The notes: generated by a model from the letters alone, not told the origin. A stretch of 64,000 nt of DNA from Rhodoluna lacicola (GCF_000699505.1 NZ_CP007490.1:992001-1056000), one strand, 5' to 3'; positions 53,801-61,019 are shown, counted from the stretch's first letter. A program made the numbers and translations.

Positions 53801-54539
53801 TTCGCATTTGAGTAGCATCGGCATCGACCACCAGGTTGAGCTCTGGAACATCAATGTCGGCCAGACCTTCAGATGGCTCACCCATCAGGGCCTCAAGAAG
53901 CGGGTTGCCGCGCTTGTCGATATCAGCCAGTAACTCAGATATGACGGTGGTGAAATTTGAAATCACCAAAATCCGCTTCAGGTCAAGATTCGCGGTATCG
54001 CCGGCCAGGTTGGCCAAGAAGTTTAGAACTGTAACTGGAATTAGGTCCGAGCTTTCGTTTTGGCGAGCCAGCAGGTCGGCCTCGTTCAGCTTGATGCCGT
54101 AGCAGGTGTCCAACGCCTCAACCAAAGCGGGATTCACTATAGGTTCCCCATCCAATGCAATTTCATAATCATCGGCTTTTCGGACCATTGAAACCGGCCA
54201 GAGCAAAATTGGAATGTTTAGGTCAAAGCCATCAGCCTCAAAGTTGGCTAGCCCGCCAATCAGATGAAGGGTTTCAATTCCAAAGTTATTGCTGATTCGA
54301 TCAGACTTTGCCTTGATTCGACGCGCGGCTGATAAAGCACGCGAAAAGGCCAGTGGGTCGCGCACCAGGTTGGAAAGTAGGGTTTGTCCGCCAGTGACAA
54401 ATTGTGAAAAACCACCCGGGTGGCTGCGCTCTAGGTCTATTTGACCAAATGAATTGGCTGCAAAGTGGATCAGCGGATTCGTGACACCGATGGCGCAGAT
54501 TTCTTCTTGCCATTTTGCCCAGTCCTCGATTGCCACCAT
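50895..54539 (-). CDS. large DUF4011/SF1-helicase-like protein with degenerate motifs and a VSR-like C-terminus
   Basis: 1214 residues. N-terminal region (about 5-170) is like the DUF4011 module of bacterial helicase-nuclease proteins ('TNPLIHFAANSFGQIDLERSHPGG'). The ATPase core shows SF1 motif positions but altered residues: Walker A 'PGCGYTQT' (263-270) has Tyr for the Lys, motif II 'LVLDAAGTT' (789-797) lacks the catalytic Glu, motif III is 'GDDAIAAP' (815-822). Motif V/VI-like 'SNFGQLSEPDGRRYLANLLVSARE' follows. The C-terminus (about 1100-1155) resembles a VSR-type nuclease ('IRPGLLTAMGWKYIRVYS'). TAGGCT seven bases before the ATG. Confidence 0.8.
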   Translation of the reverse strand: MVAIEDWAKWQEEICAIGVTNPLIHFAANSFGQIDLERSHPGGFSQFVTGGQTLLSNLVRDPLAFSRALSAARRIKAKSDRISNNFGIETLHLIGGLANFEADGFDLNIPILLWPVSMVRKADDYEIALDGEPIVNPALVEALDTCYGIKLNEADLLARQNESSDLIPVTVLNFLANLAGDTANLDLKRILVISNFTTVISELLADIDKRGNPLLEALMGEPSEGLADIDVPELNLVVDADATQMRIVSRALAGQSFAVETLPGCGYTQTVVNVIAGLVHDSKRVLVVAPRRQTLNEIADRFSEIGLPGIAVRADSTWVDLVAGISRNEKAQPDNVEAIRNERIAAEAEIDKYFDALNATDPELGVSVARVLRELSALSALARPALTSARIPSEKLLSHLDRTNALELLHQAHDLGEFKYGPQDSAWYQAVFESPTQVEQILGTAKKLHEETFPKLSSQLSEFTAKVNFKSAATVEDWGTYLRLFVGIRDTLDRFVADVFDRPLTELIAATAPRKGAERNQMSGGNRRRLKKLAKEYLRAGMHVADMHTALKDIQQQREQWQLYCSIPSAPQVPTGINDALISYQEFVEDLEKIQQHLDPDSEEPALIKLSLPSLQLKLRSLANDTDALANLGDRALVMSRIREAGLAGLARDLGKLHTTREHIALELDQAWWQSALESVVARDGSVLGYSAHQIESNELRFRAAYLAQIAIGAKTVAHELSIRWNSALASAPNEATALKQLLRTRQASFAQVAQIAPSLWPALAPAVLVSPFQVAAELTKSQQFDAVLVLDAAGTTVAENLPALSRAKQVIAFGDDAIAAPTGFEIESRPTQIGREVAVESIFSQVRRAFGAEVLRKSYRSTSQALGELINREFYQNRIQFLPTAAEYQGQRNFTLELVTEGNRAKTTIEGATESLDAELQHTVELIFNHALWHPQQSLLVASASKVHADRIRAAVIEGLKSRSSLSAFFDLHGREKFEVTPIAELTHRLVDRVIFSLGFGRTSHGAVLSNFGQLSEPDGRRYLANLLVSAREEITVVSCFAAEDMPSDRLANGALILKDLLNATAAQPVPAAKVLDPMLGDLSIRLKKLGARVDDTFSRDLPLVVSYAKTSAVIEPDWSIPGQSRTEKFRIRPGLLTAMGWKYIRVYSFELFSDPQSVAIRIAEQLGLQVTKQPLPLFDSDDQAFEDTDIAWGDRGDSNDMRLEQDKPPHWG

Positions 54540-54625
54540 AAAAAGTAGCCTAACTTTTGTAATTCAGAAGGGCAGTTAGGCAGGGCGGTAGCAGCTAAAA
54601 CTGTCAGACTATATTTAGTACTTCA

Positions 54626-54697
54626 GCCCTCGTAGCTCAGTGGATAGAGCAGTGGTTTCCTAAACCATGTGCGGAAGTTCGATTCTTCTCGGGGGCA
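54626..54697 (+). tRNA. tRNA-Arg (CCU)
   Basis: 72-base cloverleaf on the plus strand: acceptor GCCCTCG with CGGGGGC, discriminator A, D arm AGCTCAGTGGATAGAGC, anticodon loop TTCCTAA with anticodon CCT, T arm GAAG-TTCGATT-CTTC. CCA not encoded. TATATT at 54610-54615 is a candidate -10. It ends two bases from the convergent HNH gene. 54540-54609 otherwise shows nothing recognisable. Confidence 0.93.
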
Positions 54698-54698
54698 C

Positions 54699-55202
54699 TT
54701 AAGCCGCTCTTGCCAAACCTAAGTAAGGGTCCCACTCGGGTTCAAAGCGTTCGGCCCCGCGCACCATCCAAATTGTTCCAGCCGGCATCCGCGGTGAAAA
54801 ATTAAGAGTCCAACCAATTTCGCTAAGGGTTTTGTCACCCTTTTTGTTGTTGCACTTCAGGCAACAGGCAACCAGGTTCTCCCACGTATCTTGACCGCCC
54901 CGTGATTTTGGCTGCACGTGGTCAATTGTGTTGGCCGCGCGGTTGCAATAAGCACACCGATGTCCGTCTCGGCGAAGAATGCCTCTTCGAGAAACTGGAA
55001 TAACTCGGCTGCCTGGTATGCGCACGTAGCGAGATAGCAAAATCACCGATGGAAGTTGGTACTCACCATTGGCGCTGTGAACTTTGATTTCATCGGATCC
55101 AGCAAGCACGGTTGCCTTTTGATTCAGCACCAAAATCAAGGCTCGCTTAAATGAGACCACTGCAAGTGGTTCGTAACCTGCGTTCAGAACAAGAGTGCGC
55201 AT
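54699..55202 (-). CDS. HNH endonuclease
   Basis: 167 residues from the ATG at 55202 (AAAGGA upstream). The HNH core 'CAYCNRAANTIDHVQPKSRGG' has the first His, then 'ENLVACCLKCNNKKGDKT' the Asn and second CxxC pair, preceded by 'RRGILRRDGHRC'. This is the common actinobacterial one-gene HNH protein, perhaps in DNA repair; substrate not known. The frame opens at 55277, but only from 55202 does it match ('MRTLVLNAGYEPL'). A candidate -10 GATAGT lies at 55256-55251. Confidence 0.92.
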   Translation of the reverse strand: MRTLVLNAGYEPLAVVSFKRALILVLNQKATVLAGSDEIKVHSANGEYQLPSVILLSRYVRIPGSRVIPVSRRGILRRDGHRCAYCNRAANTIDHVQPKSRGGQDTWENLVACCLKCNNKKGDKTLSEIGWTLNFSPRMPAGTIWMVRGAERFEPEWDPYLGLARAA

Positions 55203-55266
55203 TTTTTCCTTTCGAAGACGCCCACACGGATTGCGGGCTTTCGTGCTGGGACTATCACTCCAAAGT

Positions 55267-55289
55267 CTTAAGAACACCTAGTTCTCAAG
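55267..55289. promoter_or_regulatory. imperfect dyad upstream of the HNH gene
   Basis: CTTAAGAAC (55267-55275) and GTTCTCAAG (55281-55289) form a 9-bp inverted repeat with one mismatch and a five-base spacer. It lies just upstream of the HNH gene's candidate -10 and covers its -35 region. It resembles, but does not match, the actinobacterial SOS box GAAC-N4-GTTC. Confidence 0.4.
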
Positions 55290-55311
55290 CACTGTTCTGG
55301 GCAATAAAAAA

Positions 55312-55333
55312 GCGCCGTCATGAATGACGGCGC
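55312..55333 (-). terminator. terminator directly after the 29-codon ORF
   Basis: GCGCCGTCA (55312-55320) pairs with TGACGGCGC (55325-55333) around a TGAA loop; on the minus strand it is followed by TTTTTTATT. The stem begins one base after the stop codon (55335) of the small ORF. Confidence 0.88.
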
Positions 55334-55334
55334 G

Positions 55335-55424
55335 TTATTGTTGCGATTGTTGAGGTTGTTGATCTTGTTGACAGGAAAAACGCACTTGATACGCATGCTT
55401 GGTTGGCACGCAAATCAAGGTCAT
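55335..55424 (-). CDS. 29-residue Gln-rich small ORF (possible leader peptide)
   Basis: An ATG at 55424 preceded by AGGAG with a six-base spacer opens a 29-codon ORF ending TAA at 55335. The peptide begins MTLICVPTKHAYQV, has Cys at 5 and 18, and its tail is mostly Gln: nine Gln in total, all CAA codons, eight of them in the last 11. Own -10 (TAATCT, 55469-55464) and a strong terminator one base after the stop make a complete small unit. It may be a leader peptide for the HNH gene downstream or a free micropeptide. Not a known family to me. Confidence 0.6.
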   Translation of the reverse strand: MTLICVPTKHAYQVRFSCQQDQQPQQSQQ

Positions 55425-55463
55425 CTCGATCTCCTAAACAATCAGTGGTTAGTACCTGTTGTC

Positions 55464-55469
55464 AGATTA
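55464..55469 (-). promoter_or_regulatory. -10 box of the 29-codon ORF
   Basis: TAATCT on the minus strand; expected start point near 55457, giving a leader of about 33 bases with the AGGAG site at 55435-55431. The rest of 55425-55542 shows nothing recognised. Confidence 0.5.
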
Positions 55470-55542
55470 CGCCTCAGCGCACCGGAATGCCAGAATTTAT
55501 CGGTGTGTTTTTGATGAAGATTTGGTAACCAAAAAGCAGGGC

Positions 55543-56448
55543 TTAGTTGGTGCCCAATCGCATGAAATAGACTTTGCTCGAGAAAATTGGTGCCAACTTG
55601 ACTCGGTCGCCAGGTTGCGGAGAATGGTATAAATTACCGTTTCCAGCATAGATTCCGTTGTGGCTACTGTCGTTCCACATAACTAAGTCGCCGGGCATGG
55701 CATCTTCAGGCTTGATGATGATTCCCATGCGCTTCTGGGCGTAAACACTGTGTGGCAGCGCAATGCCAAATTGAGAGAACACGAAAGCCACATACCCTGA
55801 ACAGTCAAAACCAGCTGGTGTTGCTCCGCCGAATACATAAGGTGTGCCCACGTACTTAGCTGCCACCTTCATCACAGTTGCCCCATCGAGCGAGCTGTAA
55901 GGCGGATTCAAAATGTAATCGGCTGCAGTAGGGCCTGAGTAGGTGCGGTAATTGTTCAGCGTTTCTTGACGAGCAATTTCTTCAGCATCGGCTGAATCGT
56001 ATTGTCCACGCGAGAACTTAACGGTGTTTACCGCGGCAACAGTTAGGTTTTGAGTGTCCTCGGCTGAGGCAATTGCCTGAGCATCAGTTGTCGTGAAGCG
56101 CGACATTGCTGCCACATCTGGGTTATAGGCGTAGGCGGGAAGTGCAAAAGTGGCAAACAGGCCGGATGCAATTGACATGGTCACTGCATTCCTGAATGGG
56201 CGGCGCGCATAGAAAGGAACTTTTCGAGCTGCGCGGACTAGATAAGCTGACCCATTCGAAACTTCTGCAGACTGACCAGCAAAAAACTTAGCATCTGCCT
56301 TGGCCAACTTCTTGGCGCGACGACGCTGAGCGCGAGAAAGTCTTGCCTTCTCGGCTTCACGAATTGATCGGCGGCTGCGCAGTTCGAATGATTCGAAAAC
56401 GTTGATTTCAACGTCTGCGCGGTACCTGCCTTTAGCTTTTTCTGCCAA
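55543..56448 (-). CDS. NlpC/P60 cell-wall peptidase
   Basis: 301 residues. A long basic cytoplasmic N-terminus (about 1-85, with a Lys/Arg-rich helix) leads to one membrane segment (about 88-108, ends ALPAYA), then the NlpC/P60 domain (about 190-300): catalytic Cys in 'TPAGFDCSGYVAFVF', His in 'DSSHNGIYAGNG', His in 'LYHSPQPGD'. It is probably a D,L-endopeptidase acting outside the membrane. TTG start at 56448 with GGAGG eight bases upstream. The 5' region 56449-56521 (about 70 bases) has a TATAAA box but no recognised riboswitch. Confidence 0.9.
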   Translation of the reverse strand: MAEKAKGRYRADVEINVFESFELRSRRSIREAEKARLSRAQRRRAKKLAKADAKFFAGQSAEVSNGSAYLVRAARKVPFYARRPFRNAVTMSIASGLFATFALPAYAYNPDVAAMSRFTTTDAQAIASAEDTQNLTVAAVNTVKFSRGQYDSADAEEIARQETLNNYRTYSGPTAADYILNPPYSSLDGATVMKVAAKYVGTPYVFGGATPAGFDCSGYVAFVFSQFGIALPHSVYAQKRMGIIIKPEDAMPGDLVMWNDSSHNGIYAGNGNLYHSPQPGDRVKLAPIFSSKVYFMRLGTN

Positions 56449-56609
56449 AACTAGAACCTCCGGTTTTCGGTTAGCAACGACCCAAGTTTACCCCAGGCTT
56501 TCAATTCATGGACCATTTATAACGCCCGGATAACGAAAAACTGGCATTTGACCCCAAAACCACCCTGTTAACTGGGCTAGAGGCCAGTATTTGCCTAGGA
56601 AGCGCCAAG

Positions 56610-56615
56610 TAGACT
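56610..56615 (+). promoter_or_regulatory. -10 box fixing the serC start
   Basis: TAGACT at 56610-56615 is six bases before the ATG at 56622. The in-frame GTG at 56616 directly follows the hexamer and would lie before the transcription start, so ATG 56622 is chosen. Confidence 0.6.
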
Positions 56616-56621
56616 GTGAAT

Positions 56622-57740
56622 ATGCCTGAAATCAAGATCCCCACCGAATTCCTGCCTGTCGACGGTCGCTTTGGCTGTGGCCCCTCAAAGGTCCGCCCAG
56701 CCCAATTAGCCGCCTTTGCCGCCGAGGGAGCCAAACTTATGGGCACCTCGCACCGCCAGGCACCGGTGAAAAACCTAGTAAAGCGGGTCCAAGAAGGGCT
56801 GATGGAACTTTTCCACAACCCAGCCGGCTACGAAATCGTGCTGGGCAACGGCGGATCCACGGCTTTTTGGGATGCCGCCGCTTTCTCAATGGTCGAGAAA
56901 AAGGCCCAGAACCTCGTTCACGGCGAGTTTGGCGCCAAATTTGCCAATTCGTTGACCAATCCTTGGCTTGAAAAGCCCACTGTAATAAGTGGTGAGCCTG
57001 GCTCTCGTCTTGAGCTCAAAGCTGAGGCCGGAGTTGATTCATACGCCTACGCACAAAATGAAACTTCAACCGGAGTTGTCACCCCGGTCAAGCGCGTTGC
57101 CGGAGCCGATGCCGGTGCTCTGATGTTCACCGATGCAACCTCAGCGGCAGGTGGAATTGACTTTGACGCCAAGGAAACCGATGTTTACTACTTCGCTCCG
57201 CAAAAAAACTTTGCATCTGACGGTGGCCTTTGGTTCGCACTGATGTCCCCCGCTGCGATTGAGCGCACGGAGCGTATTGCTGCCACCAATCGCTACATTC
57301 CAGAATTCCTAAGTGTAAAAACCGCGATTGATAACTCACGACTAAACCAGACCCTGAACACTCCGGCGATTGCCACGCTATTTTTCTTGGCGGAGCAAAT
57401 TGATTGGATGATTGCTAACGGCGGTTTGGCTTGGGCTGACCAGCAGACTAAAGCTGCTTCAGACTATTTGTACTCATGGGCTGACGCCGCAAGCTTTGCA
57501 ACTCCTTTTGTGAGCAACCCAGAGCACCGCTCGCAGGTTGTTGTGACTATTGATTTTGACGAAGCTATTCAGGCCACCGAAATCTCTAAAGTACTTCGCG
57601 CAAACGGAATCGTTGATGTTGACTCTTATCGAAAGCTTGGACGAAACCAGCTTCGCGTTGCCACTTTTACCGCGACCGATTTAGAAGATGTAAAGAAACT
57701 GACCAAAGCAATCGACTTTGTAGTTGGCGAGCTAGCGTAG
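56622..57740 (+). CDS. serC: phosphoserine aminotransferase (actinobacterial type)
   Basis: 372 residues: 'DGRFGCGPSKVRPAQLAAF', 'MGTSHRQAPVKNLVKRVQEGL', 'LGNGGSTAFWDAAAF', PLP lysine in 'YYFAPQKNFASDGGLW' near residue 195. Makes 3-phosphoserine in serine synthesis. Short-chain actinobacterial SerC group, as in mycobacteria. Leaderless from TAGACT at 56610-56615. Divergent from the NlpC gene. Confidence 0.95.
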   Translation: MPEIKIPTEFLPVDGRFGCGPSKVRPAQLAAFAAEGAKLMGTSHRQAPVKNLVKRVQEGLMELFHNPAGYEIVLGNGGSTAFWDAAAFSMVEKKAQNLVHGEFGAKFANSLTNPWLEKPTVISGEPGSRLELKAEAGVDSYAYAQNETSTGVVTPVKRVAGADAGALMFTDATSAAGGIDFDAKETDVYYFAPQKNFASDGGLWFALMSPAAIERTERIAATNRYIPEFLSVKTAIDNSRLNQTLNTPAIATLFFLAEQIDWMIANGGLAWADQQTKAASDYLYSWADAASFATPFVSNPEHRSQVVVTIDFDEAIQATEISKVLRANGIVDVDSYRKLGRNQLRVATFTATDLEDVKKLTKAIDFVVGELA

Positions 57741-57750
57741 GCTGAGGCCA

Positions 57751-57978
57751 ATGAGGTTCTACGTAAAAGATTCCGAGCGAAAGCCAGATCCGGCACCGGT
57801 CAAAGCCAGTGCTCGCATGGCAATTATCGTGGGATTAATCCTGTGGGTTCTTGCCCTTGCCGCGTGCCTTCTTAATTTTGAAGCCCTTGCGGCGGCGCAA
57901 AAATCTTGGTGGCTTGCGACCTGTGTTTTCGGAATCATTCTCGGCGTCTTCGCCTTCTTCAAGGTCCGAAACCGCTGA
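57751..57978 (+). CDS. DUF2530 membrane protein
   Basis: 75 residues with two membrane helices (about 24-44, 52-70) after a polar N-terminus 'KDSERKPDPAPVKASAR', and a basic end 'FFKVRNR', the DUF2530 (PF10745) pattern. Function unknown. TAGGCT (57738-57743) seven bases before the ATG. The last 144 bases, most of the gene, are antisense to the 3' end of the convergent DUF3027 gene. Confidence 0.85.
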   Translation: MRFYVKDSERKPDPAPVKASARMAIIVGLILWVLALAACLLNFEALAAAQKSWWLATCVFGIILGVFAFFKVRNR

Positions 57979-58470
57979 TTCCGATTCAGCAGGTTGCTCT
58001 GCTGATTGGATTTCTACCGATTCGGATTCCGAATCATTGGATTCAGATTCATCATCTTCGGCGTCAAGATCATCAGCGTCATCATCTTCAACATCTAGAT
58101 CCGCGTCGTCATCAGATTCCTCAGCTTCTTCGGCCTCAAGCGCAGCCTGCTTTTCAAGTTCTAACTGCAACGCTTTGTAATCTGCCAGTCGCTCAGACCA
58201 GGGAACCCAATCGGGTGCCACCAAAGAATCAGGGCCAGGCATCAGCACTATTTCAGAAACGGTGGCCGGCTCATTTGAGTTGGCTTGAAAAATAGTTACA
58301 GACCAGCGCCAACCCACGTAGCCCTTTTGGTTGTTTTCAAAAAGGTAGCTGGCAACATTTTCACCCTCATCGATAACTTCGATGAAGTTACCGACCTTGC
58401 TCTTTGAGGTGGCCTCAATTAGAGCGATGCGGGCGAAGTCTTTTTGCTCGAGTGCCGGTGACTTAGGCAT
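57835..58470 (-). CDS. DUF3027 protein with long acidic then basic tail
   Basis: 211 residues: the conserved part (about 5-100, 'QKDFARIALIEATSKSKVGNFIEVIDEGENVASYLFENNQKGYVGWRWSVTI'-type segments) matches DUF3027 (PF11228); then an Asp/Glu/Ser-rich stretch (about 110-175) and a short Arg/Lys-rich end (about 180-211). The acidic tail looks intrinsically disordered. Its final 48 codons lie over the DUF2530 gene. It overlaps the cold-shock gene stop by eight bases; functions unknown. Confidence 0.85.
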   Translation of the reverse strand: MPKSPALEQKDFARIALIEATSKSKVGNFIEVIDEGENVASYLFENNQKGYVGWRWSVTIFQANSNEPATVSEIVLMPGPDSLVAPDWVPWSERLADYKALQLELEKQAALEAEEAEESDDDADLDVEDDDADDLDAEDDESESNDSESESVEIQSAEQPAESESAVSDLEEGEDAENDSENTGRKPPRFLRRRKGFKIKKARGKGKNPQD

Positions 58471-58846
58471 CTAGCTCGTCGGCCAATTTACGCAGAAGCG
58501 AAGCAATCTTTTTGCCGTTGGATGACTCTGGGTACTTGCCGTGCTTTAGTCCACCGCCTAGGTGGTCGAGCAAACGAATTAGATCTTCAACGATGATTGC
58601 CATTTCGTCGGCGGGCTTGCGGCCTCGCGCTGCCAGGCTCACTGGGGCGTCTAGAACACGAAGCGACATTGCCTGAGCGCCACGCTTGCCATCGACAACG
58701 CTGAACTCAACGCGGCTTCCTGGCTTGATTGAAGTTGTGCCAGCAGGCAGGGCGCTGATGTGTAGGAATACCTCGGCACCTTCGTCAGATGCGATAAAAC
58801 CAAAACCCTTGTCTTCGTCGAAGAACTTGACTTTGCCGGTTGGCAT
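58463..58846 (-). CDS. cold-shock-domain protein with C-terminal extension
   Basis: 127 residues. CSD at 1-66: 'GKVKFFDEDKGFGFIASDEG' (RNP1-type) and 'EVFLHISALP' (RNP2), followed by a helical extension (about 75-127) ending 'LLRKLADEL', as in the CspB-like proteins of Actinobacteria. Binds single-stranded nucleic acid. TAAAAT (58881-58876) and a GAGG site upstream of the ATG give a short leader of about 22 bases; no long cold-shock leader is visible. Confidence 0.93.
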   Translation of the reverse strand: MPTGKVKFFDEDKGFGFIASDEGAEVFLHISALPAGTTSIKPGSRVEFSVVDGKRGAQAMSLRVLDAPVSLAARGRKPADEMAIIVEDLIRLLDHLGGGLKHGKYPESSNGKKIASLLRKLADELDA

Positions 58847-58920
58847 GGAGACCTCTTTCGTATATCCAAGTTCTTATTTTACCCGTGAGATGAGCGGATT
58901 AGCCAAGGTATCCTATAAGG

Positions 58921-59205
58921 ATGGCTAAACAGACGAAAAAACCGGTAAATAAATCCGCATCACGCCTTGAAAGCATCTTTGCCTACATGGCCGCTGGTCT
59001 TATTGGCACCTCAATCATTGCCATGCTTGCGGCGCTGATTATCGCGGCCACCGGCTGGGCAACCCCCGGTCTTGGCCAGCAACTGCTCCCTCCGATTCTG
59101 GTCTTCTATCCGCAATTTGGTCTGGTAGCTGGAGCCGCTTCAATCATCGGTTTGCTAATTACTAACATTCGCCGTCGCAACCGCGAGAACCGCGCCACCA
59201 ACTAA
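58921..59205 (+). CDS. two-helix membrane protein
   Basis: 94 residues: a basic start, membrane helices at about 20-44 and 62-82, and a positive end 'NIRRRNRENR'. The two-helix pattern is common near the cold-shock/XPB loci of Actinobacteria but has no known role. TATCCT (58909-58914) six bases before the ATG suggests a leaderless unit; divergent from the cold-shock gene. Confidence 0.75.
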   Translation: MAKQTKKPVNKSASRLESIFAYMAAGLIGTSIIAMLAALIIAATGWATPGLGQQLLPPILVFYPQFGLVAGAASIIGLLITNIRRRNRENRATN

Positions 59206-59225
59206 ACGAACGGTACTGGGGCATC

Positions 59226-60977
59226 ATGAGCGAGTTGCTGAAAGTAGCCTCAGCCCTGCGACGCATGAGCGACGAATCGCTCGCAAACCTAATTACCGAA
59301 CGCATGGTGAATTCATCGGGGTTGGTGGATTTTTTTGATCTCGCCGAAGCGTTGACCAAGCCCACTTCAATTTCTGCCGCTATCGCTGGGCTGCCTTTGA
59401 GCCAAGCGATTGAATTGCGCTCACTTGCGGCCGGCAATAAACCAAACAACAAGGTTGCGGCCGAACTGGCCAGGCAAATGCTGGTCTCGGGCGAACCAGA
59501 GTACAAGCCATTCGAATCCACAGTTGAGGCGCTGGCCGCATTTGCAAAACTAGAAATTATTTGCGCCGTTGCCGATGGTAAAGACCCAGCGCCGGCCCAA
59601 GAGCAAATCGATCGAGACTGCGGAATTGAAATTTTCGAAAGCCTGCAGGCAATTACCGAGCTCATCTTTGATCTTGAACATCGATTCGTGCGTGAAGTTG
59701 GTAAAAAGAACGTTGGGCTACCTGACATTAAGCGATTTGCAACTCACCTCAGAAAACCAAATGACTACGCTAAGCAGATTTACGAGCTAGCCCACCTGCT
59801 AAACCTAATTATGTTGGCCAATGGCCGTTGGCAACTTAGCAGTAAATCTCAAGACTGGCTGGCTTGGAATCAGAGTGAGCGTTTTATGCACTTGGCTAGA
59901 ACTTGGCGAGAAATACTTGGCGATGGTTCTGCGAGAGAACTGCAGTCAGCCCTTGACAATAGCGGCGAGGTCATTTCACTCGAGGAAAAACTAAGTAGCA
60001 CCTATCCGTTTGCTGACGGTTCAGTGAGCTCCAAGATCACCAAGCTCGCAAGCATTGCTGGCCTGATTGGCCTGGCTGCAAATGGCTGGATGAGTAGCTG
60101 GGCCATCAAAGTTTTGAAGTGCGATTACCAAGGTGCAAGCAAACTGGCCGCAGGCAGCTTGCCTCAACCCCAAGACAAAATAATTTGCCAAGCGGACCTG
60201 ACCTTAATTGCGCCTGGTCCGTTGCAGACCGAAGTTGAAATTATGCTTCGTAGATTTGCTGATACCGAGCAAATCGGAATGGCTTCGACCTATCGACTTT
60301 CGGCACTGAGCATCAGCCACGGGCTTGAAACCGGACTAACCATTGCAGAAATTCGCGAGCTGCTACAAAGGCTCTCGGGAAATGCCATCCCCCAGCCAAT
60401 CGAGTACTTACTTAACGAGGGCGAGCTCCGCTTTGGGCGGCTGAAGATTATCGGTGGTGAATCAAACGAACGGACCCTGCTGCAATCAAGCGATCCGGTA
60501 CTGCTGGCCGAAATTTTGAATGACTCCAAACTAAAGCCATTTGCGCTCAGCCAACTTGAAGACGGCCAACTGGCTTCCCGGTTTGAACCCGAGGTGCTCT
60601 ATTTTGGTCTGCGTGAAGTTGGCTTTGTAGCGATTCGAGTTGATGAATCCGGAAAAGTGATTTCACCTTTGTCGGCTACAAGGCAAGCACTAGCCACTGA
60701 GAAAACAAATTCGATTGCGGCGGATATTCTTCGATTGCGCGAGCAAGATGCCAAGCTTGGTGATGCGCCAGATGATGATGACCTGCAGCGTCAAATTCAG
60801 TTGGCTATCAAGAACAAGGCGCGAGCAAAATTTACCGTGACCTCAAGCAACGGCGAAATCGAATTTCTGCTTGAGCCAATCGGAATCGCGAACGGTCGTC
60901 TTCGCGCCAAAGATCGCAAGGCAGACATCGAGAGAACCCTGCCAATCACCAGCATCATCCGAGTGGTTCTTGACTGA
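59226..60977 (+). CDS. XPB-associated protein (helicase-associated domain)
   Basis: 583 residues. The C-terminal half resembles the XPB/Ssl2 N-terminal-type domain (PF13625): 'DLTLIAPGPLQTEVEIMLRRFADTEQIGMASTYRLSALSISHGLETGLTIAEIRELLQRLSG', and 'PQPIEYLLNEGELRFGRLKII'. The N-terminal part is winged-helix-like. It contains no ATPase motifs, so it likely partners the XPB helicase encoded downstream. Twenty bases after the membrane protein gene, probably one transcript. Start weakly supported: no clear Shine-Dalgarno or TANNNT. Confidence 0.85.
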   Translation: MSELLKVASALRRMSDESLANLITERMVNSSGLVDFFDLAEALTKPTSISAAIAGLPLSQAIELRSLAAGNKPNNKVAAELARQMLVSGEPEYKPFESTVEALAAFAKLEIICAVADGKDPAPAQEQIDRDCGIEIFESLQAITELIFDLEHRFVREVGKKNVGLPDIKRFATHLRKPNDYAKQIYELAHLLNLIMLANGRWQLSSKSQDWLAWNQSERFMHLARTWREILGDGSARELQSALDNSGEVISLEEKLSSTYPFADGSVSSKITKLASIAGLIGLAANGWMSSWAIKVLKCDYQGASKLAAGSLPQPQDKIICQADLTLIAPGPLQTEVEIMLRRFADTEQIGMASTYRLSALSISHGLETGLTIAEIRELLQRLSGNAIPQPIEYLLNEGELRFGRLKIIGGESNERTLLQSSDPVLLAEILNDSKLKPFALSQLEDGQLASRFEPEVLYFGLREVGFVAIRVDESGKVISPLSATRQALATEKTNSIAADILRLREQDAKLGDAPDDDDLQRQIQLAIKNKARAKFTVTSSNGEIEFLLEPIGIANGRLRAKDRKADIERTLPITSIIRVVLD

Positions 60978-61019
60978 CCGGCTGACCGTTGGGCACCGCA
61001 GTCGGGATAGGCTTTAAGG

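Noticed and set aside
55267-55289. LexA/SOS box for the HNH gene
   Set aside because: Spacer between GAAC and GTTC is five instead of four bases and the outer bases do not fit; kept only as an unnamed dyad.
55320-55514. 64-codon plus-strand ORF opposite the 29-codon ORF
   Set aside because: Its ATG sits in the terminator hairpin with no ribosome site, and the peptide is a Leu-rich shadow of the CAA repeats.
56449-56521. c-di-AMP (ydaO-type) riboswitch before the NlpC/P60 gene
   Set aside because: Such genes often follow this riboswitch in Actinobacteria, but the leader from the likely TATAAA box is only about 60 bases and I cannot find the conserved core helices.
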